Source: Flavobacterium psychrotrophum
GTDB lineage: Bacteria; Bacteroidota; Bacteroidia; Flavobacteriales; Flavobacteriaceae
Direction: 5' to 3'
Assembly: GCF_003403075.1 (NCBI RefSeq)
Contig: NZ_CP031557.1
Location: 4,154,001-4,218,000, forward strand
DNA: 64,000 nucleotides
The notes beneath the pieces were generated by a model. That model was given only the letters and a program-made list of their open reading frames with translations. It searched no databases and was not told the origin of the DNA. Shown in pieces: positions 52,233 through 59,860 of the stretch; positions within the stretch are counted from its first letter, which is position 1; each line of letters starts with the position of its first letter. The position numbers were made by a program, and so were the translations under genes.

Positions 52233-53266
52233 TACTTCCTGTTTTTAGATTGCAAATATTGGCGGATGCCTGCAGCCCTGTCCGTTCCTGCCTGTGGCCT
52301 GCGTGCAGCTACCTTGCGGCCATCTACACTATAGCTGCTGGTTACCTGCCTTTTTAATGCCATAACTTCGCTCTTAATGCTGTTTAGCTGGCGTTTAAGC
52401 GCCTTGTTCTCGGTGCGTAGTGCGGCAGCTTCTTCTTCGGCAGCGCCATCTTCGGGTTCAATAATTTCGGTCAGTTCGCCCGCTACAAACACATAGGTAG
52501 TACCGTCCGGCAGCAGGTATTCGCCCTCGGCAGGTTGCCCGTCTACTGTTGCAACAGCTCCAATTTCGATAACGGCATCGTCTTCCAGTTCTGTAAAGTC
52601 GAGTTCGGCACCTGTGGCATCCTGTACTACTTTGTTAAACATGTGGGCGTTTTTAAACTTGCCCAGTGCGCGGGTAAACAGGCTTTCCATCCAGTGCCTG
52701 TCCCGTTCTGTAAAAGTTCCTCTCATAGAGTTAGGGTTAATGAAAGCTTTGGCTACAGCCTTAACCGGCTGCGTGGTTGTGGTAAAGCCCAGTGCGCTGA
52801 GCTGCTTTGGCGTAAGCCACGTTTCGTTTTTTAGCAGGGGCAGTATGGCTTCTTTTTGTACGCTGAGGGCTTTAGTATAAAAGCCTACCATTTTGTGTTC
52901 TACCTGCCGTAGTTGTGCGGCAAACTGTTCCAGCTCATCGGCAGTGCCCATAGAGCCGCCCCAGGGCAGGTGAATCATAAACGGTGTGTTTTCGCGCAAT
53001 TGCCTTTTGCTGCCTGCCATAAAAATTACCGTGGCAATACTGGCTACAATACCGCTGCCTATGGTGGTAAGCGGCTTGCGGAGCGATTTAAGGTAGTGGT
53101 AAATGTCAAACCCCACATCTACCAGCCCGCCCTCGCTGTTTATGTGCACATTAAAGGCACTTGCTTTAGGCTGCTTTTTTACCTGGGCTACCACGTCGGC
53201 CAGGGCTATGCCGGCGGTGCCGTCAAAAGTGCCTATCTGGCCGGAGATGTAAATGTTTCCTGTCAT
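52232..53266 (-). CDS. ClpP-type prohead protease with C-terminal scaffold-like region
   Basis: The 344-aa protein has an N-terminal ClpP-like serine protease domain: VHINSEGGLVDVGFDIYHYL (the NSxGG oxyanion loop), catalytic Ser76 in GIVASIATVIFMAG and His99 in FMIHLPWG. From about residue 190 a linker and acidic segment lead into a coiled coil (AAEEEAAALRTENKALKRQLNSIKSEVMALKRQV) ending in basic residues. Fusion of protease and scaffold is common in siphophages; the protease cuts the scaffold off after prohead assembly. It is first in the head operon, directly behind a repeat-filled promoter region. Confidence 0.85.
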   Translation of the reverse strand: MTGNIYISGQIGTFDGTAGIALADVVAQVKKQPKASAFNVHINSEGGLVDVGFDIYHYLKSLRKPLTTIGSGIVASIATVIFMAGSKRQLRENTPFMIHLPWGGSMGTADELEQFAAQLRQVEHKMVGFYTKALSVQKEAILPLLKNETWLTPKQLSALGFTTTTQPVKAVAKAFINPNSMRGTFTERDRHWMESLFTRALGKFKNAHMFNKVVQDATGAELDFTELEDDAVIEIGAVATVDGQPAEGEYLLPDGTTYVFVAGELTEIIEPEDGAAEEEAAALRTENKALKRQLNSIKSEVMALKRQVTSSYSVDGRKVAARRPQAGTDRAAGIRQYLQSKNRK

Positions 53267-53360
53267 TCGGGAGATTGAATGATTGAAATATTGGTTGTTA
53301 GTTGTTTGTTGTCGGTTGCTGGTTGCTGGTTGTCGGGAGCTTCACTCGGTGTTTAAATCT

Positions 53361-53372
53361 TCTGCAAAGTTA
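53361..53372 (-). promoter_or_regulatory. Promoter-like repeat copy 1 before the protease gene
   Basis: The minus strand carries TAACTTTG (53365-53372), a perfect -7 box, in the unit AGTACTCTAGCC-TAAAACCCACCG-TAACTTTGCA. The unit recurs at 53595 and 53790. This copy is 99 bp before the protease ATG. Confidence 0.5.
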
Positions 53373-53594
53373 CGGTGGGTTTTAGGCTAGAGTACTGAAG
53401 CTTGTTGTGCAGTAGTTTATGGTTGCTGGTTGTCGGTTGTTGGGAGCTTCACTAAAATGTTATCAATAGTCAGCAATTGTAAGTAGGATTGAGTGAAGCT
53501 ACTCTGTGCGCTCTCACACCGCAGGTGTTTCTTTTTCTCTGTGTATCTCTGAGGTTCTCTGCGAAACTCTGTGTTATAACCTGTAGTAATTTTC

Positions 53595-53607
53595 TTTTGC
53601 AAAGTTA
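53595..53607 (-). promoter_or_regulatory. Promoter-like repeat copy 2
   Basis: TAACTTTG on the minus strand at 53600-53607 within the same unit (AGTACTCTACCC-TAAAACCCACCA-TAACTTTGCA). Confidence 0.45.
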
Positions 53608-53789
53608 TGGTGGGTTTTAGGGTAGAGTACTGAAACTTTTTGTGCAGTGGTTGCTCGGGGATTTTTGTCATGCTGACGATAGGAAGCATCTTAGGTTATT
53701 TTGAGATCCTTCGACTCCGCTGCGCCTGCCTCTGCCGGCAGGCAGGCTGCGCTCAGGATGACAAACCGTGTACTGGGGTACTAAAATTC

Positions 53790-53802
53790 TTTTGCAAAGT
53801 TA
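53790..53802 (-). promoter_or_regulatory. Promoter-like repeat copy 3
   Basis: TAACTTTG on the minus strand at 53795-53802 within the same unit (AGTACTTTAATA-TAAAACCCACCG-TAACTTTGCA). Confidence 0.45.
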
Positions 53803-53924
53803 CGGTGGGTTTTATATTAAAGTACTGAAAGTATATTTGCAGTGTCAATCTAAAATCTCAACTCAGAAACACTACTCGATGTAAATATCCGTTACTTTGT
53901 TACAGCCAATTAACAAGAATTCTT

Positions 53925-54263
53925 ATGAAATACTTATTTCTCCTGATATGCTTTAGTAGCTTTACATTCTTTGGACAGCAAAATAAAGATTATAATGGTT
54001 TCTTGTCTAAAGAGACTGATGGTAATTATCATTTCTACGAAACGCGCCATGATAGCCTTTTGCCGGCAAGGATAGTTATTTTTAAAGATATAGATACGAT
54101 AGGGTTATATAAAATTGCGTACGACGGCTTTCAACATAATGGCAGACATGTTCAGGTTACAGGGCGAAAAATTGATGGGCAGAAACAATTTAGGAATGGA
54201 CTTGCTTATGATAAAATCGAAATTAGCTATGTAGTTGATTATAGTGTGGGAGTTTTTATATGA
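53925..54263 (+). CDS. Secreted cargo protein, first part (possible frameshift with the next ORF)
   Basis: The 112-aa product has a signal peptide (MKYLFLLICFSSFTFFGQQ) and a polar beta-rich mature part (SKETDGNYHFYETRHDSL ... FQHNGRHVQVTGRKIDGQKQF). It is on the plus strand against the phage late operon. Its TGA overlaps the ATG of the next ORF (ATGA). One extra T in the run at 54253-54257 would join the two ORFs as ...DYSVGVFYMKNQRNIVDYV, which reads naturally. No family recognised. Confidence 0.6.
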   Translation: MKYLFLLICFSSFTFFGQQNKDYNGFLSKETDGNYHFYETRHDSLLPARIVIFKDIDTIGLYKIAYDGFQHNGRHVQVTGRKIDGQKQFRNGLAYDKIEISYVVDYSVGVFI

Positions 54264-55036
54264 AAAACCAGCGAAATATAGTTGACTATGTTTCAGATAG
54301 CATTTTTACTGGATTTTACGTTGATAAATTTGAAGGCCAGGCATTTACTGAATTTAAAGATGGAAATCTTGAAAAAGTAAAGGGTTGGACGAGTTTTAAT
54401 CATAATGAAATACGGGATTCTATTCGCCAGTTACCGGGAAATTACGGGCGAGCAAAAATGGGAATACTCTTAACCGTAAAAGGGAAAAAACGATATGGTA
54501 ATGTATATGGGTATGGGCATTTTGGGATGAGTCAGTATGAAATAGAAATAGAAAAGGTGCTTGCAATTGACACTACAATTACACTTGAAACACTGAGAGC
54601 TATTGAACTTGAAAAGGGGATTGTTTATCAAGGTGTTACCATACCGCCTCCGTCAGATTTTGAAAGAGGGCAAAAATATTTATATAAGCACACCAACGGT
54701 AACTATATAGTGCACTTTAAAATTGAAAAAACAGGACCAGGCCGTTTGAAATGCCTTCATGCAATTTATAAAAATAAAAGAATGGTGTATGAGCAAATAT
54801 GCTATCTTACACTGGAAACGGATCGCTATATTAACGAAATTTCTGAAAAATGCCATGGAAAGTCCTATTACACATATATAGGGGATATGTCTTTAAAAGG
54901 GGATCAGCCAAGTTCATTTATAAAAATGATAGTTCCCTGCAACACCTCTATGCCACCGCCATATATAGAGATACCCGATATAACCAACTTATATAAAGAT
55001 TTCGATTCATTAACACTAGAGTTGTCCAAAGAGTAG
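54260..55036 (+). CDS. Hypothetical cargo protein, second part
   Basis: The 258-aa protein has no signal peptide of its own, which fits its being the continuation of the previous ORF after a one-base deletion. It has a beta-rich first half (DSIFTGFYVDKFEGQAFTEFKDG ... YGHFGMSQYEIEIEKVLAID) and a helical or mixed second half with several Cys. I recognise no family. Alternatively the two are a coupled gene pair with ATGA overlap. Confidence 0.6.
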   Translation: MKNQRNIVDYVSDSIFTGFYVDKFEGQAFTEFKDGNLEKVKGWTSFNHNEIRDSIRQLPGNYGRAKMGILLTVKGKKRYGNVYGYGHFGMSQYEIEIEKVLAIDTTITLETLRAIELEKGIVYQGVTIPPPSDFERGQKYLYKHTNGNYIVHFKIEKTGPGRLKCLHAIYKNKRMVYEQICYLTLETDRYINEISEKCHGKSYYTYIGDMSLKGDQPSSFIKMIVPCNTSMPPPYIEIPDITNLYKDFDSLTLELSKE

Positions 55037-55089
55037 TGGACGATAATGATACGCCATGTCGTAAAGACTTACTTAAATCATCGTTTTAC

Positions 55090-55097
55090 TACCTTTG
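55090..55097 (+). promoter_or_regulatory. -7 box before the 55132 gene
   Basis: TACCTTTG, a perfect -7 box, 34 bp before ATG 55132. It lies inside the longer open frame that starts at 55036, so that start is rejected. Confidence 0.55.
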
Positions 55098-55131
55098 CAC
55101 TATAGCATCATTCAAAATTAAAATAAGTCAA

Positions 55132-55578
55132 ATGTTTTCCTGGTTTAAAAAGAAAGAACAACAGTCTGCACCTAAAGTGAACCTGAGCCATTTGCCGGCG
55201 CTTAATGCGTGGGAAGTATTTTTTCAGGGCGGTGGGTTTAATCTCTATGGTCGCAGTGCTGCCAGAATGCCCGGCGCACAAAGTGAACACATTTACCTCA
55301 AAAGCTACCCCGAAGTACCGCAACTGGAACGTGCCCTGTTTGCTGACTGGCTCTTTATAGCGTTTGATGGCGATGCTGCCGGTGTGTTTCTGCAACGTAT
55401 AGATACCGATGGTATTACACTGATTTTCGTTCGGTTTGCAGACCAGGAATTTAAGGTTATAAAAACGGGTCTGCCAGCTTTAGTCAGTGCAGTACTTACA
55501 GATAGTACTACCGTAACCTTTAACCACGCAGAGATATCATTTGCTGTTAATGCCGGGGCTATAAACCACAAACCATAA
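55132..55578 (+). CDS. Hypothetical protein in the prophage (plus-strand cargo)
   Basis: The 148-aa protein starts MFSWFKKKEQQSAPKV, a basic hydrophobic N-terminus, and continues as alternating strands and helices (WEVFFQGGGFNLYGRSAARM ... FADWLFIAFDGDAAGVFLQRIDTDGITLIFVRFADQEF). No family recognised and no signal peptide. Its own promoter at 55090 separates it from the two ORFs before it. Confidence 0.65.
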   Translation: MFSWFKKKEQQSAPKVNLSHLPALNAWEVFFQGGGFNLYGRSAARMPGAQSEHIYLKSYPEVPQLERALFADWLFIAFDGDAAGVFLQRIDTDGITLIFVRFADQEFKVIKTGLPALVSAVLTDSTTVTFNHAEISFAVNAGAINHKP

Positions 55579-55589
55579 ACGCTGAACAA

Positions 55590-55835
55590 TTAAGAGCCCT
55601 CCATAAACGCAATGATGCTAAACATACTGCGCTCGCTTATTTTAAAATCATCGGCTACATTGCCTGCCGCCCGGGTTTTTTTTGGTTTTCCGCATTGCTT
55701 ATACAGCACTTCCATTTCTTTAAGATAAGCTTCATAATATACTTTCCAGTCGAGTATATGGGTGGGTATAAAGCCCTTGCCCATTAGTTTTATAAAGTTG
55801 TCGCCAAGGCTTGTTATGGTTTCATAACGGGTCAT
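55590..55835 (-). CDS. Small phage protein
   Basis: The 81-aa protein is helical (TRYETITSLGDNFIKLMGKGFIPTHILDWKVYYEAYLKEMEVLYKQCG), ending in FKISERSMFSIIAFMEGS. I choose ATG 55835 because it overlaps the previous gene's stop as ATGA (a longer open frame starts at 55856). No family recognised; it belongs to the late operon between tape measure and head genes. Confidence 0.6.
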   Translation of the reverse strand: MTRYETITSLGDNFIKLMGKGFIPTHILDWKVYYEAYLKEMEVLYKQCGKPKKTRAAGNVADDFKISERSMFSIIAFMEGS

Positions 55836-56074
55836 TTCCACTTGTTTATGGGGCAAATATCTGTACTGCGCACTTTAGCGCTAAGCGGGCATTTGCAGAG
55901 GTTGCAATAAGCACCTTCTACTTCTGTAAGATGGTCTTTTACAAAAGCTAATAGCTTGCCTTGCTTTGCATGGGGGCAGGTGGCACAATGGGCAGCGCGC
56001 TCTTTAGCTACATTCTCTGTAACATCGGTTTTATCAAGATAGTTTTTCCATCCTGAAAGAATATTTTTTACCAT
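55832..56074 (-). CDS. Small phage protein with cysteine cluster
   Basis: The 80-aa protein has CATCPHAKQG, YCNLCKCPL and a later Cys in DICPINKW, i.e. two CxxC-like pairs plus others, consistent with a zinc-ribbon-like fold. Its helical N-terminus is VKNILSGWKNYLDKTDVTENVAKERAAH. It overlaps the next gene by 4 bp (ATGA). Similar small Cys-rich proteins occur in Bacteroidota prophages, but I cannot name the family. Confidence 0.65.
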   Translation of the reverse strand: MVKNILSGWKNYLDKTDVTENVAKERAAHCATCPHAKQGKLLAFVKDHLTEVEGAYCNLCKCPLSAKVRSTDICPINKWK

Positions 56075-56099
56075 TAACAGAAAATAATCTTATAAAATA

Positions 56100-56130
56100 T
56101 TTGTGTATATCAAAATTGATTTTAAATTTG
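56100..56130 (+). promoter_or_regulatory. Full Bacteroidota promoter of the 56153 gene
   Basis: TTTG (56100-56103), a 19-bp spacer and TAAATTTG (56123-56130) match the -33/-7 consensus fully. The ATG is 22 bp downstream. Confidence 0.7.
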
Positions 56131-56152
56131 TAAAATAAAATCAACCCATACC

Positions 56153-56953
56153 ATGAAAAAAATTATGCTTGTAGCAGCATTAATGCTGTCTTTGTCCGCT
56201 ATTGCTCAGGAAAGTTTTCCGGCTAAACACCCCGACTTATTAAAAGGAAAGGATGTAAAAGTTATAGCCACACATGAAAGCGAAATATCCGGATATTCAA
56301 ATTTTTATAGTGATAGCGAAATGACGAAAACCTACATGCCATCTAAAAAAAATTATGACACAGATACCAAATCCTTGCTTGGAAAACAATTTAAAGTTGT
56401 CGAAGTTGACAGTTTGATAAATCCTTATCAAAAAATGTGCAGAGTTACCATTGTCAGCGCTGATGGAGCAAAGATTTATTATAAATATGATGGTCAATTT
56501 GATATTGATTATCCTTTTGAGGTTGTAGGTGGCCTTACGCTTCCTGAAGGCTTTTACTGCGACTACATTACTAAAGAAGCTTATGGCTCGACAGTAGTTT
56601 ATAACACACTTATAGGCAGGGGTATCGTTATCAACAAAAGGGTAGAGTTAGGTAAGGCTTCTTACACTATGGGCTTTTCTGTTTTTGGCCCAAAAGATAC
56701 TAATGGTCCGATTACTAAAGTAACGTTGTTGCTAGAGAATAATAAAACGATTGTAGACACCAGGCAAATGTTCTATTCTGCACTACAGAGTGAAGAGTAT
56801 AAATATTCTTTTACAATAGCGCTTACCGAAGCGCAGGTGCAATTGCTTATACAAAATAAAATTAAAAATGTGAGAGCAGGCGAACTTGATTTACCTTTTC
56901 AAAAAAACCTTAAACTTCAGGGTGTGCTCAAATGCATGCAAAAACTTAAATAA
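56153..56953 (+). CDS. Secreted protein in the prophage (moron-like cargo)
   Basis: The 266-aa product has a signal peptide (MKKIMLVAALMLSLSAIAQ) and a polar mature part (FPAKHPDLLKGKDVKVIATHESEISGYSN ... YYKYDGQFDIDYPFEVVGGLTLPEGFYCDY). No family recognised. It sits between the tape-measure gene and the Cys-cluster gene but on the opposite strand, with its own perfect promoter and its own terminators, which is how moron genes are built. It may be expressed in the lysogen and affect the cell surface; this is inference. Confidence 0.75.
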   Translation: MKKIMLVAALMLSLSAIAQESFPAKHPDLLKGKDVKVIATHESEISGYSNFYSDSEMTKTYMPSKKNYDTDTKSLLGKQFKVVEVDSLINPYQKMCRVTIVSADGAKIYYKYDGQFDIDYPFEVVGGLTLPEGFYCDYITKEAYGSTVVYNTLIGRGIVINKRVELGKASYTMGFSVFGPKDTNGPITKVTLLLENNKTIVDTRQMFYSALQSEEYKYSFTIALTEAQVQLLIQNKIKNVRAGELDLPFQKNLKLQGVLKCMQKLK

Positions 56954-56956
56954 AAT

Positions 56957-56991
56957 AAAAGGCTTTGCTGCAAACAAGGCCTTTATAATTT
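56957..56991 (+). terminator. Hairpin after the moron-like gene
   Basis: AAAGGCTTTG and CAAGGCCTTT pair imperfectly around CTGCAAA. It may be a first, weaker stop before the stronger one at 57012. Confidence 0.5.
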
Positions 56992-57011
56992 CTCTATCCA
57001 CATTTTGCTTT

Positions 57012-57054
57012 AAAGGCTCCCCGCGCTGCAATGGCGGGGAGCCTTTTGTTTTTT
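57012..57054 (+). terminator. Strong terminator between the moron-like gene and the tape measure gene
   Basis: AAAGGCTCCCCGC (57012-57024) pairs over 13 bp with GCGGGGAGCCTTT (57034-57046), then TGTTTTTT on the plus strand. It directly follows the last codons of the convergent tape-measure gene. Confidence 0.85.
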
Positions 57055-59812
57055 AAAAGTTAGCCCCATCCCTTACACGCACATAGCTGTTGCCCTGTGT
57101 AATAATATCCTGCACGGCCACCACAGGCGCGGGTATTGCGGCATTTGCCTGTGCTATTTTAGCGGCAAGCTCATCTACATTAAGGCTTTGCTGTGCCACC
57201 TCTCGAGACACTATGCCACCACCGGCAAAGTAGTTTGGCGCACTGCCTCCCCCAGCCGGAAAAGCATTATTAAATGCCATAAAGTGGCGCGCTGCATTAC
57301 GGTTCATTACCCCTATGAGTTCGCCCTTTTCTGCCTCAAACTGAGTGCCGTCTGCACCGGTAAAGAGCGTGCCGCCGGCACTGTGGCGCTGCCCGCCAAT
57401 GTTAAATAGTGCGCCTTTCTCGGCTTTTGGAGGTTTAGTTGCCGTTATTTTTTTTACATTTTGTATGCCCGCAGCTACTGCTGCCGCGGCAGCAACAGCA
57501 CCTAGTGCAGGCCCTACAACGGGTATGCCACTCATGGCACCATAAGCAGCGGTAGCGCTTTTATAAGTGTCTATGGTAGCCTGTGCCACTGCCATAGCTT
57601 TGCCTGCCGCACTCTCTTTGCCCAATATAGACTGCAGGCTGCCAAAGGTTTGGTTAGCAAGGTCGAGTTTATTGTTAAATGCTGCCTGATTTATTTTTTT
57701 TTGCTCTTCGGCAGTCTTTTTATTTTCATCAATTTCCAGTAGGTTATACTGGTCTTGTGTTATCTTTTTATCTGCTAGTTGCTGTTTCAGGTCGGCTATC
57801 CGTGTTGTATGCCTTTCTTCTTCATCTATGCGCTGTTTTTCAAAGTCAGTAGCTGCGCCTTCTCTCCTTTTTTGATATTCGGCTGCTAAATCGGCTGCTT
57901 TTTTATCTTTATCCTGTTTTACAAGGGCTTCGTCAAGGGTTTTACCGGCTGCATTATTATCAGCCTTTAGCTTTGCAATAGCCGCATCATAAGCTTTTTG
58001 CGTAATGAGGCCATTATCTAAACGGGCTTTTTCATACTTATTTTGTTCAGCTAATAAACCGTCAAGCTTTGTTTTCTCCTCTGCTATACTTTGGGCAGTT
58101 AATGCTTTGCTATCTTCTAAATTTTTTTGGTTTGCCGCTACATACGCTTGTAATTCTTTATCGGCATTTTCTACAGCTACTGCGCTACGGTATTGTAGGA
58201 TTTTATTTTGCTCTTCTGCAATTGCTATTTCTTTTTGCAGCTTTGCATTTGCCGATTTGTCTGAAGCAGCAAACTCAGCATTAATAATAGCCATCCTTTT
58301 TTTATAGACCTGCTCCTGAATATCCAGTTCTTCTTTCAGGGTACGGGCCTTTGTGCCCTGATTTTTAATAAACAATTCAAGTTCCAGTTTTTGTTTTGTT
58401 ATGGCATCCTGCCTTAGCTTATCTCTTTTTTGTTGGCGCGCCTCTTCGGCACGGTCTTCTGCTGCATTTGCTGCATCGCGCTGGGCTTTAGCATCGGTGC
58501 TTATTTTTTGTCTTGCTGCTCCATGGCCTTTAAGCATTTGTTTCTCCTCGTTATTAAGCTTTAACTTTGTTATACCGGCTTTTGTAAGTGCCTCTATTTC
58601 TTCTTGTGTAAAACCTTTTACGGCACGCATTTTTTCGGCATAAGCTGCACCACCATTTTTAAGATCTGTAATTTCCTGTGCAGTAAGGCCTCTTTTTAGT
58701 GCGGCCTCTTTTACCGCTGCATTATATGCATTATCTGCTAATTTTTTGCGTTCGGCCATATTCTGCCTTTCTATAGCAGCGGCAGCTTCCAGGGCTTTAG
58801 TGCGCTCGGCTTCACTTTTTGCCTGGTTGTTTGCAATTTCCATGAGTGCCTGGGCATCCTGTTTTGCCTTTTCGTTTTTTTCTTCCTGTACACTCATGGC
58901 GGCACTAAGGGCTTCCTGCTCTTTTTTTAGTGCTTCCTGCGCCTTTTCTAACTCCTGTGCCGCCCTGCCTGCCTCGGTAGATGAGTTTACAAAATTTGTA
59001 AAGCCATCTATAACCGCACCTATTATATCTACTATAAATATTAGTGGCTTAGTAACAGTTTCGAGAACAGGCCCTATTGCTGCCATGGCTTTTTCTACGG
59101 CATTAGTAATGGGTGGCATGCTCATAAGCTTTTGTATGACCGGACCCAGTATTGCCAGGAAAATTCCGAGAGGATTTGACAAAAATGCCTTGCCCATACC
59201 TTTAAAGCCTTCTGCCATGCCGCCAAAGGCGCCTTTTAAAAGTGAGATACCTCCACCGGCTTCCTGCGCGCGGCTAATAAGCCCTGTAAGACCGCCGTTA
59301 AAAACGTTGATTTCAGCAAACGACTCTGCAAATTTTGTTTTGGCATCATCCATGGTTACCATAAGGCTGGCATGGGCACTGCCATTTTCTTTAAGCCAGG
59401 TATTATTTTCGGCAATCTTGGCATTTATTTTAGCCAGGCGTTTTTCATAATCATCGTCGCTTATGCTAAGTTGTTTTTTTAGCTCTATAAGCTGCTTGTT
59501 ATTTTGTACATAGGCATTTTCGCTGTCGTTTTGTTGCTTAACGGCCTGGTTTACATTTTTTTTTATATTTATAAGCTTTTCCTCTTCGGCTATTTGGGCA
59601 CTAAGGGCGGCCTGCTGATTTTTGTAAGTTGTCTCCAGGTTTTTTAGGGCAGCGGCATTGGCTACAAACTGCTTCAATGCTTCTTTGTTACTTAAATCTA
59701 ATACATCCTGCTGCTCTTTGAGATCTTTAATAGCCATGGCTGTTTTAGCAGTATTTTTTATCAGTTTTTCGACATCAATATCCAGTGAGGCTATGTTTAT
59801 GTTCGTTCCCAT
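57053..59812 (-). CDS. Phage tail tape measure protein
   Basis: The 919-aa protein has coiled coils at the N-terminus (NTAKTAMAIKDLKEQQDVLDLSNKEALKQF) and across about 280-690, a hydrophobic central part (about 190-265, LSNPLGIFLAILGPVIQKLMSMPPI ... PLIFIVDIIGAVIDGF) and a C-terminal Ala/Gly segment (GIPVVGPALGAVAAAAAVAAGIQNVKK) followed by GALFNIGGQRHSAGGTLFTGADGTQFEAEKGELIGVMNRNA, the ending common to tape measure proteins of Bacteroidota siphophages. It fixes tail length and lies upstream of the head genes here. The length would give a tail of moderate length. Confidence 0.85.
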   Translation of the reverse strand: MGTNINIASLDIDVEKLIKNTAKTAMAIKDLKEQQDVLDLSNKEALKQFVANAAALKNLETTYKNQQAALSAQIAEEEKLINIKKNVNQAVKQQNDSENAYVQNNKQLIELKKQLSISDDDYEKRLAKINAKIAENNTWLKENGSAHASLMVTMDDAKTKFAESFAEINVFNGGLTGLISRAQEAGGGISLLKGAFGGMAEGFKGMGKAFLSNPLGIFLAILGPVIQKLMSMPPITNAVEKAMAAIGPVLETVTKPLIFIVDIIGAVIDGFTNFVNSSTEAGRAAQELEKAQEALKKEQEALSAAMSVQEEKNEKAKQDAQALMEIANNQAKSEAERTKALEAAAAIERQNMAERKKLADNAYNAAVKEAALKRGLTAQEITDLKNGGAAYAEKMRAVKGFTQEEIEALTKAGITKLKLNNEEKQMLKGHGAARQKISTDAKAQRDAANAAEDRAEEARQQKRDKLRQDAITKQKLELELFIKNQGTKARTLKEELDIQEQVYKKRMAIINAEFAASDKSANAKLQKEIAIAEEQNKILQYRSAVAVENADKELQAYVAANQKNLEDSKALTAQSIAEEKTKLDGLLAEQNKYEKARLDNGLITQKAYDAAIAKLKADNNAAGKTLDEALVKQDKDKKAADLAAEYQKRREGAATDFEKQRIDEEERHTTRIADLKQQLADKKITQDQYNLLEIDENKKTAEEQKKINQAAFNNKLDLANQTFGSLQSILGKESAAGKAMAVAQATIDTYKSATAAYGAMSGIPVVGPALGAVAAAAAVAAGIQNVKKITATKPPKAEKGALFNIGGQRHSAGGTLFTGADGTQFEAEKGELIGVMNRNAARHFMAFNNAFPAGGGSAPNYFAGGGIVSREVAQQSLNVDELAAKIAQANAAIPAPVVAVQDIITQGNSYVRVRDGANF

Positions 59813-59860
59813 TTTTTGATTACAATTCCAAATATTGTTAAGGCTCCAAGTGCATACCGG

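Larger units (their letters stand above)
53279..53830. repeat. Repeat-filled gap upstream of the protease gene
   Basis: This gene-free stretch holds: runs of GGTTGCTGGTTGTCGG ending in GGGAGCTTCACT (53300-53350, 53414-53452), three copies of a ~54-bp unit (53361, 53595, 53790) described separately, an opposite-direction TCTCTGTGTATCTCTGAGG segment (53541-53575) as in other dispersed repeats, and a complete TTTGTCATGCTGA ... TCAGGATGACAAA element (53664-53765). Confidence 0.75.
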
